Assembly: GCA_903825575.1 (NCBI GenBank)
Contig: CAIKAW010000100.1
Coordinates: 41,429 to 105,428, forward strand
DNA from: an uncultured bacterium
GTDB lineage: Bacteria > Actinomycetota > Actinomycetes > S36-B12 > CAIKAW01
DNA: 64,000 bases
Direction: 5' to 3'
A program made the position numbers and the translations under genes. Below, in pieces: positions 34,668-42,625 of the stretch. The notes below the pieces were generated by a model that was not told the DNA's origin, made no database searches, and saw only the letters and a list, made by a program, of their open reading frames with translations. Each line of letters begins with the position of its first letter. Within the stretch, counting starts at the first letter, position 1.

Positions 34668-35921
34668 ATGAGCCGTGGGCAGTTGCGCCGAACGTCCGGG
34701 ACCGCCGGCCTCGGCGACGACGACACCGACTGCACAGTTCTTCACGTCGACATGGATGCCTTCTATGCCGCCGTCGAACTGCTCGACCATCCTGATCTGG
34801 TCGGAACTCCCGTCATCGTCGGCGCCTCCGGTGGGCGGGGCGTGGTGCTTTCGGCCACCTACGAGGCTCGCGCCCTCGGGGTACATTCCGCGATGCCCAT
34901 GTCGCGAGCCCGGCGAATCTGCCCACAGGCCACCGTCCTCGCACCTCACCACGGTCGCTACGCCGACGTTTCGGCTGGGGTGATGGCAATCTTCCGTTCG
35001 ATCACACCGCTGGTCGAGCCGCTCTCGCTGGACGAAGCTTTTCTCGACGTTGCTGGTGCGGTGCGACGACTCGGTCGCCCGCGTGAGATCGGCGAATCCA
35101 TCAGGGCACGAGTCCACGACGAGCAGGGCATCACCTGTTCGGTTGGGGTCGCCTCGACCAAGTTCGTAGCCAAACTTGCATCCACACGTATCAAACCCGA
35201 CGGATTGCTGGTGGTTCCGCGAGACGAAGTAATTGCATTCCTGCATCCGCTACCGGTGGGGGCCCTGTGGGGGGTGGGGGAGAAGACGGAGGAAGCCTTA
35301 CTGCGTCTGGGATTACGCACCGTTGGTGACATAGCGAATACCTCTGCGGCTACCCTGACCCGCGCCCTAGGTAATGCAGTCGGGGAGCATCTGACGGCTT
35401 TGTCATGGGGTCGTGACGGCCGTCGCGTGAGTCCAAACGAACCCGAACGCAGCATTGGGAACGAGGAAACTTTCGGCAGCGATGTCGACGATCCGGAGGT
35501 GATTCGCCGCGAATTGTTGCGATTAACCGAGAAGGTCGCCAGTCGCATGCGGGCCGCTGGTGTGGTGGGTCGGACCGTTGTGCTGAAGGTGAGATTCGCA
35601 GACTTCACAACCATCACCAGGTCCCGAACGGTTGCTGAACCAACCGATGTTGCCCGCGATATTTACGCCGTTGTCATCGGGCTGCACGAGGCGCTTGGGC
35701 TGCAGCGAGCCAGATTGCGTTTGGTAGGCGTACGCCTCGAAGGGCTCAGCGACGCCGCCGAAGCCCACCATCAGTTGCTCTTGGACGCCCCCGAACGCGG
35801 TTGGCGGGAGGCGGAGGCGGCTAGCGACCTAGCCGCCGCCCGATTTGGCTCCGGGGCGGTTCGGCCAGCGCGTTTGGTGGATCCAATTGCTAAGGAAGAC
35901 CCACGTTCGGGCCGAGGTTGA
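34668..35921 (+). CDS. dinB: DNA polymerase IV (Y family)
   Basis: A translesion polymerase of 417 residues. Catalytic acids are Asp28 (VDMDAFYAAVE) and Asp122/Glu123 (SLDEAFLDV). YEARALGVHSAMPMSRARRICP and TCSVGVASTKFVAKLAST are also typical. A clamp-binding motif QLLLD lies at 369-373. Because all catalytic acids are present, this is an active DinB and not the inactive ImuB of mycobacterial mutasomes. It begins 15 bases after dnaE2 and is the last gene of the SOS-type operon. The 76-base spacer to the next gene has no strong terminator. Confidence 0.93.
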   Translation: MSRGQLRRTSGTAGLGDDDTDCTVLHVDMDAFYAAVELLDHPDLVGTPVIVGASGGRGVVLSATYEARALGVHSAMPMSRARRICPQATVLAPHHGRYADVSAGVMAIFRSITPLVEPLSLDEAFLDVAGAVRRLGRPREIGESIRARVHDEQGITCSVGVASTKFVAKLASTRIKPDGLLVVPRDEVIAFLHPLPVGALWGVGEKTEEALLRLGLRTVGDIANTSAATLTRALGNAVGEHLTALSWGRDGRRVSPNEPERSIGNEETFGSDVDDPEVIRRELLRLTEKVASRMRAAGVVGRTVVLKVRFADFTTITRSRTVAEPTDVARDIYAVVIGLHEALGLQRARLRLVGVRLEGLSDAAEAHHQLLLDAPERGWREAEAASDLAAARFGSGAVRPARLVDPIAKEDPRSGRG

Positions 35922-35997
35922 GGTAAGGATTCGCTGAGTCGGGTTTCCTCAGTCCGCGAACGTGCATATCCTTAGAGGGTCCAGCGAAGGAGGTGCC

Positions 35998-36366
35998 ATG
36001 CCGCTCTCAGACCACGAACAGCGTCTGCTTGAGCAGATGGAGCAGGCCCTCTACGCCGAGGACCCCAAATTTGCCACCACCTTGCGCAGCGGTCGACCCC
36101 GCGCCGGCAATCGGGTGACCCTGGTAATCGGGCTGGTTGTCACATTGGGCGGACTCCTACTCCTGCTGGCTGGCGTCACCTCAAGTTCCGTCCCGGTGGG
36201 CGTTCTTGGTTTCGTTGCGATGCTGGTCGGAGTGTTCTTGGGCTGGACGTCGTTGCACGCCCCCGCCAAGTCGGCTGCTAGTGCCACACCGAAAAAACGC
36301 CGTGGTGGGCTCAACAACAAGCTGGAAAGTCGTTGGGCAAAGCGCCGCGAGGACGGAACCTTCTAG
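35998..36366 (+). CDS. DUF3040 membrane protein
   Basis: A 122-residue protein with the family opening PLSDHEQRLLEQMEQALYAEDPKFATTLR and two membrane helices (VTLVIGLVVTLGGLLLLLAGV and VGVLGFVAMLVGVFLGWTSL), ending in a basic tail (PKKRRGGLNNKLESRWAKRRED). ATG 35998 follows AAGGAGG by 5 bases; an ATG at 35962 would add 12 residues and is less likely. The family lies near the division cluster in many actinobacteria (Rv2169c in M. tuberculosis). Function unknown; location suggests the cell envelope. Confidence 0.87.
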   Translation: MPLSDHEQRLLEQMEQALYAEDPKFATTLRSGRPRAGNRVTLVIGLVVTLGGLLLLLAGVTSSSVPVGVLGFVAMLVGVFLGWTSLHAPAKSAASATPKKRRGGLNNKLESRWAKRREDGTF

Positions 36367-36401
36367 TTACCTCGCTTGGCCCCGATTAGCTAGCTCGATA
36401 T

Positions 36402-38681
36402 TCAGCTAGATCGAACCGGCAGCATCGCCGCTCGAATTCGAGTTCGCCAAGAACTTTGCCGCCACAATTGGCGCCGCACGATTCGCAATTCCTCAATCGG
36501 CGGGCTCGTTTTGGGTGACGCATCCGGACGGGCGTAGCGCGATGATTCCACGCTGTTGATCAATCTGTGCACTGCGCTTCGATAATCGGAGTCGTTGCCA
36601 AACCGACGCAGCCAATCGCCAATTTGGCGCGGGGTGGAATTTGGCAACCAGCCGCCAGCCAGTTCGGCGCCGCTGGCAGCAAGATCTCGCCACACCGCCT
36701 CGATCCGGTCGGTCGGCTGGCCACGTCGCAGCGCCACGCGCCGGCGCACGCGCCGAAGGTTCGGAAGGCACGCGAATATAGGTACCAGCAACCAGATCAG
36801 GCCGCGTGGCAATCGGCGCGCTATCGACATAGCCGCCGTCGGTAGAGCGACGACGATCTTGGTATCGCCGGGGTCGAGTCGCTTGGTCTTGCCCCCGGCA
36901 ACTGACGCCGGGTCTGCGCTGGGAGTTTGTTCTGGCTGCTGGGATACGGTTGCATAAGCCGGGGTGTTGATCCCGGTGCCTTCACTGGCGCGTGGCGTCG
37001 GTTCAAAACGGATCCATCCAATGCCGTGGAAGAACAACTCCGGCCAGGCGTGGGCGTCATGAACGCTTACTTGCCATGATCCGTCAAGCATCGGTGTCCC
37101 TGGGGCGAAACCAACGGCAACGCGTGACGGAATGCCAAGTATGCGGGCGAACAGTGCCATCGTCGCGGCGAACTGTTCGCAGTAGCCGGTGCGGTCCTTC
37201 AGGAAGCTAAGTAGATAGTTGGTGCTTGCCCCCGATTGCACCGACGTGCTGTAAGTGAAAGTTCGAAGCCACTTCTGGATGGCGGCGGCTTGATCGAATG
37301 CAGTGTTAGCTGGCCCGACCACTTGATGAGCCAAGGCGATGATCGACGCCGGGGTGTTGCTTGGGTACGCCAGGTCGAGCAGCGGATCGGCAGCTGTGGG
37401 CGGTCCTGCGGCTCGCAACTGGGCCGGGGTCGGCGACGAGTTCCAGGTCGAAGCGGTGTAGCTAAGGCCAGCCAGCTTGGCCGAAGTTGTGCGTACCGTC
37501 TGGGTGGGTGCATCAAAGAACCAGGCTCCGGATATCCGAAGCGATCTGACTAGAGGCGGGACGGGTAGTGCGTGGCCGTCGAGCGGACCAAGTTTGACCG
37601 CATAAGTCGGCCCGAGAGGCGCCACGGTCGTCGGCAATCCCGGTGGGAGCGGCCAAGCAGAGTCGATTGGGTAGTCGCTCAATCCGTCCGAGGTGCGCGA
37701 TCGCCAAGTGGTTCCGTCGAAAGACTCAAGCACGTCCATGCGCAGGTAATCGGGCGATCCCACGTATGGGGTCGAGCCTGCAGTGACTGTGTAGGTAAGT
37801 ACAACTCGATTGTCGGTTGCGATTAGGTCCCGACGCAGCGACACCGTCGGGTCGATCGAGATGCTGTTACCGACACCGCTTAGACCGTCGGGCCCTGAGC
37901 GCCCACTGTTTCCACCGACTAAGCGGACGTGAGGACCGGAAGGCAGGAGGATCGGGACGATGACAGCAATCGCGATCGCGACGGCGCCAAGTTGTCGAGC
38001 CGAAGAAGTCAGGATCGGCAATGGTCGTTGGTTCTCGAGATTTCGGCTGGTTGCGGTGATTAGTTGCCGATGGGCAGCTAGCTGATGTCCCCACGCCCGC
38101 AATCGGGATTGCTCCCGTCCCCCCAGCAGCGCTAACCAGCCGACAGCAGCGACGGAGAATAGCGGCCACGGCAATGGGGTCGGACGGATGGCAGCAACAG
38201 CGAAGTAGAGAATCAGAACCGGCCACCCTAGGCCAACGGGGTCGGCGAATTCGGCCAGCGAATGAGCCAGGATTGTCAGCCAGCCAAGCGCAAATGTGAC
38301 GACTGTGATGATGCCTATGTTGGTTGCTACGGGTGGCATGGCGTTGTAGGCATCCATCAGGCCAGCACCAATTCCGGCCCAAAATCCACGCAGAGCGCCC
38401 GGGCCGGGGAACATGCCAAGCGGCATTAGGTTCCGGGCCGTCATTTCGCATAGCAACGTTAGAAGCACCAATGCTTCGCCGATCGGAATGAGCGCCACTG
38501 GCACGCCGATCCGTCGCAGTACGTCGTAGGTCAGCGTCACCAGCCCGATGGCTGCAGCCGCCGCAAGCAGCCAGCCAGTCCCGCGGAGCAACGGTGCGAG
38601 CAGGACCGAACTGAACAGCAGCGCTAGCGCCGTTAGCCAAGGTGATGTCACCGGTGCGGGGACTCTTGACCTTGTGATCAT
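36402..38681 (-). CDS. Transglutaminase-like membrane protein (TgpA/DUF3488 type)
   Basis: A 759-residue protein. About seven N-terminal membrane helices (LTALALLFSSVLLAPLL onward) precede an extracellular domain with the papain-like transglutaminase core: Cys in DRTGYCEQFAATMALFARILGIPSRVAVGFAPG, then His and Asp in VHDAHAWPELFFHGIGWIRFEPTP. One more helix and a C-terminal cytoplasmic DUF4129-like part follow. The catalytic triad appears intact. I place the start at ATG 38681; ATG 38717 would overlap the DUF58 stop by 20 bases. It is the third gene of the moxR-DUF58-transglutaminase operon. The substrate is unknown; envelope proteins are likely. Confidence 0.87.
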   Translation of the reverse strand: MITRSRVPAPVTSPWLTALALLFSSVLLAPLLRGTGWLLAAAAAIGLVTLTYDVLRRIGVPVALIPIGEALVLLTLLCEMTARNLMPLGMFPGPGALRGFWAGIGAGLMDAYNAMPPVATNIGIITVVTFALGWLTILAHSLAEFADPVGLGWPVLILYFAVAAIRPTPLPWPLFSVAAVGWLALLGGREQSRLRAWGHQLAAHRQLITATSRNLENQRPLPILTSSARQLGAVAIAIAVIVPILLPSGPHVRLVGGNSGRSGPDGLSGVGNSISIDPTVSLRRDLIATDNRVVLTYTVTAGSTPYVGSPDYLRMDVLESFDGTTWRSRTSDGLSDYPIDSAWPLPPGLPTTVAPLGPTYAVKLGPLDGHALPVPPLVRSLRISGAWFFDAPTQTVRTTSAKLAGLSYTASTWNSSPTPAQLRAAGPPTAADPLLDLAYPSNTPASIIALAHQVVGPANTAFDQAAAIQKWLRTFTYSTSVQSGASTNYLLSFLKDRTGYCEQFAATMALFARILGIPSRVAVGFAPGTPMLDGSWQVSVHDAHAWPELFFHGIGWIRFEPTPRASEGTGINTPAYATVSQQPEQTPSADPASVAGGKTKRLDPGDTKIVVALPTAAMSIARRLPRGLIWLLVPIFACLPNLRRVRRRVALRRGQPTDRIEAVWRDLAASGAELAGGWLPNSTPRQIGDWLRRFGNDSDYRSAVHRLINSVESSRYARPDASPKTSPPIEELRIVRRQLWRQSSWRTRIRAAMLPVRSS

Positions 38682-38697
38682 GACGCTGCCGTGATCT

Positions 38698-39972
38698 TCA
38701 TGCGGCACCGGTGCCATTGGTTCGCTGAACCCTGCGGACGGCCGACGGCGCCACCAACGTTGACCACGCCTGGGGGACCGAAGTGCCTGGTGCAACGACA
38801 ACACCGTTCCAACCGCATTGGCGGAGGTCGCTAAGCGTCAGCGGTGCACTATGGCCGGGGTGCGCGTGCCGAGGCTGTGATTCGGGCCACGAATGGGTGT
38901 CGAGCACCAGTGCTAGCGCGGTCCCTGTAGAACTGCGCCAACGGGCGACTGCCGCGGCAAGTTCAGGGCCCATCGGCGCGAAGAGGCCGATGCAAAGGCC
39001 ATCAGGTGCTCGTCGTTGCGGCAAGATGGGGTCGTCGCGAAGTTCGAGTTCGGCCAGTTGATCAAGCAGTTGAGCGATAGCCGCCGCTCCCGGCTCTAGG
39101 GGGCCGACGATCAGTTTGCCGCTGTGGTCGGAGACCTCGACAACGTACCCGCGATGCATGAGTTCGATAGCGATGCTCGCGGTCGCTGAGATCAGCCACT
39201 CAAACGATGCCCCGATCCCGGTTCCGACGTTTGCTGTTGCCCGCGTGTCGATCAGCAACGAAGCGCGGGTGCGCCACGGCTGTTCTTCTCGCCGAACCAT
39301 TAGTTCGCCGGTCCGAGCAGTCGCGCGCCAATGCACGCGACGAAGTTCGTCCCCAACGCGGTAGTCGCGGGGCACGACGTCATCGGCGCCAGCAGCGACG
39401 ATTGCCCGTGCGACCGCGTCGCCCCCGCCTGCCCAGCGTCCCGTGCGATCCGTTGTCCGCAGGGATTCGACACGGGGCTGTACAACGATGCGGTCGACTG
39501 CCGCAAACGAATGGTCGAGCGAGACCAATCCGAATGGGTCCACTACCCGGATCCGCAAGGGCCCGATGGTGCGATGTCCGCGCGCTTGTGGGGCCAGCGA
39601 GTAAGACACCACCCGGCTGTCGTTCGAGGTGATGCCAGCAACGACGAAACGTTGGCCAACCCCCAGGGCCGGATCAAGGTCGTCGGTCAGGAGTAGTAGC
39701 CCGGTCGGGACTCGGGACAGGTTCGTCAGGCCGATAGTGACAGTTACTTCGGACCCTAGAGGGACGCGCGTCGGAGTGACCGTTCGTGCGGCCGAAAGTC
39801 GGAAGCGTGATCGATGCGCCAGGACCAGTCCTAACGGTGGCAAGACGAGTAGCAGCACTCCGGCAGGCAGGATGTCGGGTCGGCCCACAGTCCAGCCGAC
39901 TGCACCCATCAGGAGACCGGCGAGGAGGAAGCCCCTACCTCGCGCAGTCAACTCGCGCCAGCGGTCAAGCAC
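38698..39972 (-). CDS. DUF58 (VWA-like) protein
   Basis: A 424-residue protein with two N-terminal membrane helices (RGRGFLLAGLLMGAVGWTVG and ILPAGVLLLVLPPLGLVLAH). A beta-rich part follows (VTPTRVPLGSEVTVTIGLTNLSRVP), then the DUF58 motif DVVPRDYRVGDELRRVHWRATARTGELMVRREEQP near residue 200 and a VWA-like C-terminus. DUF58 proteins act with MoxR ATPases as a chaperone pair, here most likely serving the transglutaminase next door. The gene overlaps moxR by 8 bases at its start. Confidence 0.88.
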   Translation of the reverse strand: MLDRWRELTARGRGFLLAGLLMGAVGWTVGRPDILPAGVLLLVLPPLGLVLAHRSRFRLSAARTVTPTRVPLGSEVTVTIGLTNLSRVPTGLLLLTDDLDPALGVGQRFVVAGITSNDSRVVSYSLAPQARGHRTIGPLRIRVVDPFGLVSLDHSFAAVDRIVVQPRVESLRTTDRTGRWAGGGDAVARAIVAAGADDVVPRDYRVGDELRRVHWRATARTGELMVRREEQPWRTRASLLIDTRATANVGTGIGASFEWLISATASIAIELMHRGYVVEVSDHSGKLIVGPLEPGAAAIAQLLDQLAELELRDDPILPQRRAPDGLCIGLFAPMGPELAAAVARWRSSTGTALALVLDTHSWPESQPRHAHPGHSAPLTLSDLRQCGWNGVVVAPGTSVPQAWSTLVAPSAVRRVQRTNGTGAA

Positions 39973-40942
39973 CCCGTTTCCGGCCCTCTGACGTTGGGAT
40001 AGGGATGTTTCTCAAGATGGTTGCCACTACACCGGATGCGGTCGTGCCCGAAAGGCTGGCATCGGGCGTGAGCAGGAGCCGGTGCGCAAAGACTGGGCCG
40101 ACCAGTGCTTGCAAGTCATCTGGGAGAACGTAGTCGCGGCCGTCGAGTGCCGCTGCGGCTTTCGCGGCCCGCACCAAGTGCAAGGTGGCGCGGGGCGAGG
40201 CCCCCAGTCGCAAGCGGGTGTCTTGTCTGGTGGCCGTTGCCAGATCCACTGCGTAGGCCGCGACCTGAGGCGAAACGAACACCTGCCGGACCTCGGCGAC
40301 CAATGCGGCAATCGTCGTGGTGTTCGCAACCGGCTCGATGTCGACTAGCGGGCTCCCGGATCCATGGACGGCAAGCATCTGCAGTTCAGCGGCGGGATCG
40401 GGGTAGCCCATCTCGATCCGTGCCATGAATCGATCTCGTTGAGCCTCAGGTAGTGGGTATGTGCCTTCCATCTCAATCGGGTTCTGGGTTGCGATCACCA
40501 TGAACGGCGCAGCCAGTTCGTAGGTGTGACCGTCAACGGTCACCTGCCGTTCTTCCATACATTCGAGCAGCGCTGACTGCGTCTTTGGTGACGCACGATT
40601 GATTTCGTCGCCAAGGACAATGTTGGCAAATACCGCGCCCGGTCGAAACTCGAAGGTCCTGGTTTCCTGATCAAAGACGCTAACTCCGGTCACGTCTCCC
40701 GGAAGCAAGTCAGGTGTGAACTGAATGCGCCGCACTGTCGCATCTAGCGAGCGAGCCAACGCCTTAGCCAGGAGCGTCTTTCCGACGCCGGGCACATCTT
40801 CTATCAGCAGGTGTCCTTCGGCCAGCATGACCGTCAAGGCCAATCGAACTGCGTCAGCCTTTCCTTCAACGACCGTTTCGATGCTCGCCCCGATGCGTCC
40901 AGCCGTGCCACGCAGATCTATTCGAGTCTGGCTCTCCGACAC
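39965..40942 (-). CDS. MoxR-family AAA ATPase
   Basis: A 325-residue AAA+ ATPase. Walker A is EDVPGVGKTLLAKALA, Walker B VLGDEINRASPKTQSALLECMEE, and sensor 1 IATQNPIEMEGTYPLPEAQRDRFM. These are diagnostic for MoxR. I take GTG 40942 as the start because GGGGAGG lies just upstream; the in-frame ATG at 41002 would place the ribosome site inside the gene. It is the first gene of a three-gene operon with DUF58 and the transglutaminase, a conserved set. It probably assembles or activates its partner proteins. Confidence 0.92.
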   Translation of the reverse strand: MSESQTRIDLRGTAGRIGASIETVVEGKADAVRLALTVMLAEGHLLIEDVPGVGKTLLAKALARSLDATVRRIQFTPDLLPGDVTGVSVFDQETRTFEFRPGAVFANIVLGDEINRASPKTQSALLECMEERQVTVDGHTYELAAPFMVIATQNPIEMEGTYPLPEAQRDRFMARIEMGYPDPAAELQMLAVHGSGSPLVDIEPVANTTTIAALVAEVRQVFVSPQVAAYAVDLATATRQDTRLRLGASPRATLHLVRAAKAAAALDGRDYVLPDDLQALVGPVFAHRLLLTPDASLSGTTASGVVATILRNIPIPTSEGRKRGA

Positions 40943-41087
40943 GCGACCTCCCCTTGGTCTGATCGCCATTCTCACCCCGCCGGCCGCTTGAGGGGAGCGC
41001 AATGCTGGATCCGGGCGATCGATCTGGGTAAAGGGCCACTAGCCTTGCCAACAAATCAGGTCGGGGAATAGTTACGTGGAGGCACGG

Positions 41088-41600
41088 ATGGCGATTCACG
41101 AGGCGGTTTTGGGCAACTTCTTCGAAGACTTCGTGGTAGGCGACGTCTACCAGCACCCATTCGGACGCACCATCAATGAAGCCGACTCGACCTGGTTCAC
41201 GTTGCTGACCTGCAACACCAACCAGAACCACTTCAATGCCCACCTGGCGCAGTCGAACCCCATCACCAACGGGCGCATCATCGTCAACTCCGGACTAACC
41301 GTGGCGTTGGTGCTTGGTTTGTCGGTAATAGACATGAGTCAGAACGCAATCGCCAACCTTGGCTGGACGGACATCCGATTGACGCACCCGATCTATATCG
41401 GCGACACGGTCTACGCCGAATCGACGGTACTTGAAGTGCGTGAGAGTTCATCTCGCCCTGAGGTCGGCATCCTGACCATGCGAACGCGCGGCCTCAACCA
41501 AGACGGTGCCGAACTCGTCTCTTGGCTGCGGACCGTCATGATCCCCAAGCGCACCTCTGGCATCGGCCAGAACTACTTCCCGGTGCCGGCGAACTCCTGA
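41088..41600 (+). CDS. MaoC-family hydratase/dehydratase
   Basis: A 170-residue hot-dog-fold protein. It has FEDFVVGDVYQHPFGRTINEADSTWFTLLTCNTNQNHFNAHLAQ, where the Asp and His of the hydratase site lie, ITNGRIIVNSGLTVALVLGLS and LGWTDIRLTHPIYIGDTVYAESTV. The family hydrates enoyl-CoA or mesaconyl-CoA type substrates; which one cannot be told here. ATG 41088 follows GGAGG (41077-41081) by 6 bases and is preferred over GTG 41076. It diverges from moxR and stands alone before the mraZ promoter region. Confidence 0.87.
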   Translation: MAIHEAVLGNFFEDFVVGDVYQHPFGRTINEADSTWFTLLTCNTNQNHFNAHLAQSNPITNGRIIVNSGLTVALVLGLSVIDMSQNAIANLGWTDIRLTHPIYIGDTVYAESTVLEVRESSSRPEVGILTMRTRGLNQDGAELVSWLRTVMIPKRTSGIGQNYFPVPANS

Positions 41601-41774
41601 TCGTTCGGACACTGGCACCGGCTGGGCTTCCTGGGCGAAGGCGGCCCGCTGTCCGGTAGGCCCTTGCCCGAGCCACTAGTCGGGCGTTCTGGACGGCACC
41701 CCAAGGCCAATCCCGGCTCTTCGATTGGAAATTGCTTTCCCTCGTACACGGGCCTAATCACACCCCGATGGTGG
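41601..41774. other. Non-coding spacer upstream of the mraZ promoter
   Basis: Between the MaoC gene and the mraZ promoter I see no convincing gene. Reading frames here only extend mraZ or run antisense without family resemblance. The first part is rich in GGC/GCC runs that could form hairpins after the MaoC stop, but no stem with a T run was found. Confidence 0.5.
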
Positions 41775-41802
41775 TTGACGAGGGAGCCATGTGGAGTAAG
41801 GT
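41775..41802 (+). promoter_or_regulatory. Candidate mraZ promoter
   Basis: TTGACG at 41775-41780 and TAAGGT at 41797-41802 are spaced by 16 bases. Both fit actinobacterial housekeeping promoters. The -10 region lies within the MraZ-box repeats (41791-41838), so autoregulation by MraZ is expected. Transcription would start about 60 bases before the mraZ ATG. Confidence 0.6.
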
Positions 41803-41838
41803 GGCGTGCAATGGAGGAGTTCGGGGTAGGCGATGGAG
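41791..41838 (+). promoter_or_regulatory. MraZ-binding direct repeats
   Basis: Short G-rich repeats recur with a 10-base period: GTGGAG at 41791, GTGGCG at 41801, ATGGAG at 41811, CGGGG at 41822, and ATGGAG at 41833 (two bases out of phase). In E. coli and other bacteria MraZ binds TGGGN-type direct repeats spaced by 5 bases in front of its own gene, the same period. The repeats overlap the candidate -10 box, consistent with repression. Confidence 0.6.
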
Positions 41839-41869
41839 CCTGCCCCCCGTATCGGAGGGAGGCGCGAAC

Positions 41870-42301
41870 ATGTTCTTGGGAACGCATGCTCCCCGCCTCG
41901 ACGAGAAGGGCCGACTCTTCCTGCCGGCGAAGTTCCGCGACGCCTTGGCCGGCGGACTCGTGATCACCAAGGGCCAGGACCGTTCGCTGGTCGTATGGCC
42001 AGAGGCTGAATTCCGCGACTACTCGCACCGACTGGGTGAGGCTTCGCAAAGCAACGCGCGGGTCCGAAGCCACATGCGGGTCTTCTTTTCCAGCGCTTTT
42101 GACCAAGCCCCCGACAAGCAGGGCCGGGTGACGATCCCTACCCAGCTACGCGAATACGCCGGCCTTGATCGAGACGTGGTCGTAGTCGGAAATAACACCA
42201 CCGTTGAGATCTGGGACTCCGCAGCTTGGGAGACGTACTTGCAGGAGAACGAACCAAGTTTTGCTGATCTGTCTGAGGAGGTCGTCCCAGGCATCTTCTG
42301 A
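41870..42301 (+). CDS. mraZ: Division/cell wall cluster transcriptional regulator MraZ
   Basis: A 143-residue AbrB-like DNA-binding protein made of two SpoVT-AbrB-type halves: [25 protein letters not shown] and [24 protein letters not shown], with the D-x-K/Q-GR core in each. It forms a ring that binds repeats in its own promoter and controls the division cluster. ATG 41870 is fixed by GGAGGGAGG at 41855-41863. A longer frame from 41732 would run through the promoter and is rejected. It is followed by a 180-base structured spacer and the small ORF. Confidence 0.95.
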   Translation: MFLGTHAPRLDEKGRLFLPAKFRDALAGGLVITKGQDRSLVVWPEAEFRDYSHRLGEASQSNARVRSHMRVFFSSAFDQAPDKQGRVTIPTQLREYAGLDRDVVVVGNNTTVEIWDSAAWETYLQENEPSFADLSEEVVPGIF

Positions 42302-42481
42302 TCTGCGTTCAAGCAGTACGGCGAGGTCTCCTCCCGCTCCTTGCACCTGACGCCACTTCCCCGGCGCCAGGCGCCCGTTCCCTTCGGGGCGGTGGGGGGC
42401 CTGACCGCACCGCCATCGGCTCGCGAGGCCGAACCCAGATAGCACCGAATTTACCGGACGGCAGGAAGGTCAAGGGTCGAG
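42302..42481 (+). promoter_or_regulatory. Structured GC-rich leader between mraZ and the rsmH unit
   Basis: This 180-base spacer is unusually structured. GGCGCC occurs twice around one base (42363-42375), and a hairpin with a TTCG tetraloop spans 42375-42392 (CCG, CCC, loop, GGG, CGG). An alternative longer stem pairs 42353-42362 with 42386-42395. GGCCT (42398-42402) can pair with AGGCC (42426-42430). A conserved RNA called the mraW motif is described upstream of mraW/rsmH in actinobacteria. I cannot confirm this is that motif, but place and shape fit. It could be an attenuator between mraZ and rsmH. Confidence 0.35.
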
Positions 42482-42625
42482 ATGAGCACTATCGAGTGGG
42501 TTAGTGGCGCGAAAGCAGCCGGGCTGCTTCATCGCACCCGCCCCATCCTCGTGCTCGGCTTGGCTACCGCGCTTTCCGTTGGGACTTTGGCGATTCTGGC
42601 CAGCACAGTTGGCCGCGGACGATGA
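42482..42625 (+). CDS. 47-residue single-pass membrane protein coupled to rsmH
   Basis: An ORF of 47 residues begins [20 protein letters not shown] and continues with one hydrophobic helix ([20 protein letters not shown]) and a short basic end. AAGGG lies 6 bases before its ATG, and its stop overlaps the rsmH ATG (ATGA), exactly as the other genes of this cluster are joined. That arrangement, the amphipathic start and the membrane helix support a real gene, perhaps a division-related microprotein or a leader that couples translation. I do not recognise a family. It could also be a chance ORF. Confidence 0.5.
   Translation: MSTIEWVSGAKAAGLLHRTRPILVLGLATALSVGTLAILASTVGRGR

Noticed and set aside
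34668..35921. ImuB-type inactive Y polymerase
   Set aside because: Catalytic Asp28, Asp122 and Glu123 are all present, as is a clamp motif.
41732..41869. N-terminal extension of MraZ
   Set aside because: It crosses the promoter and MraZ box; FLGTH right after ATG 41870 is the normal MraZ start.
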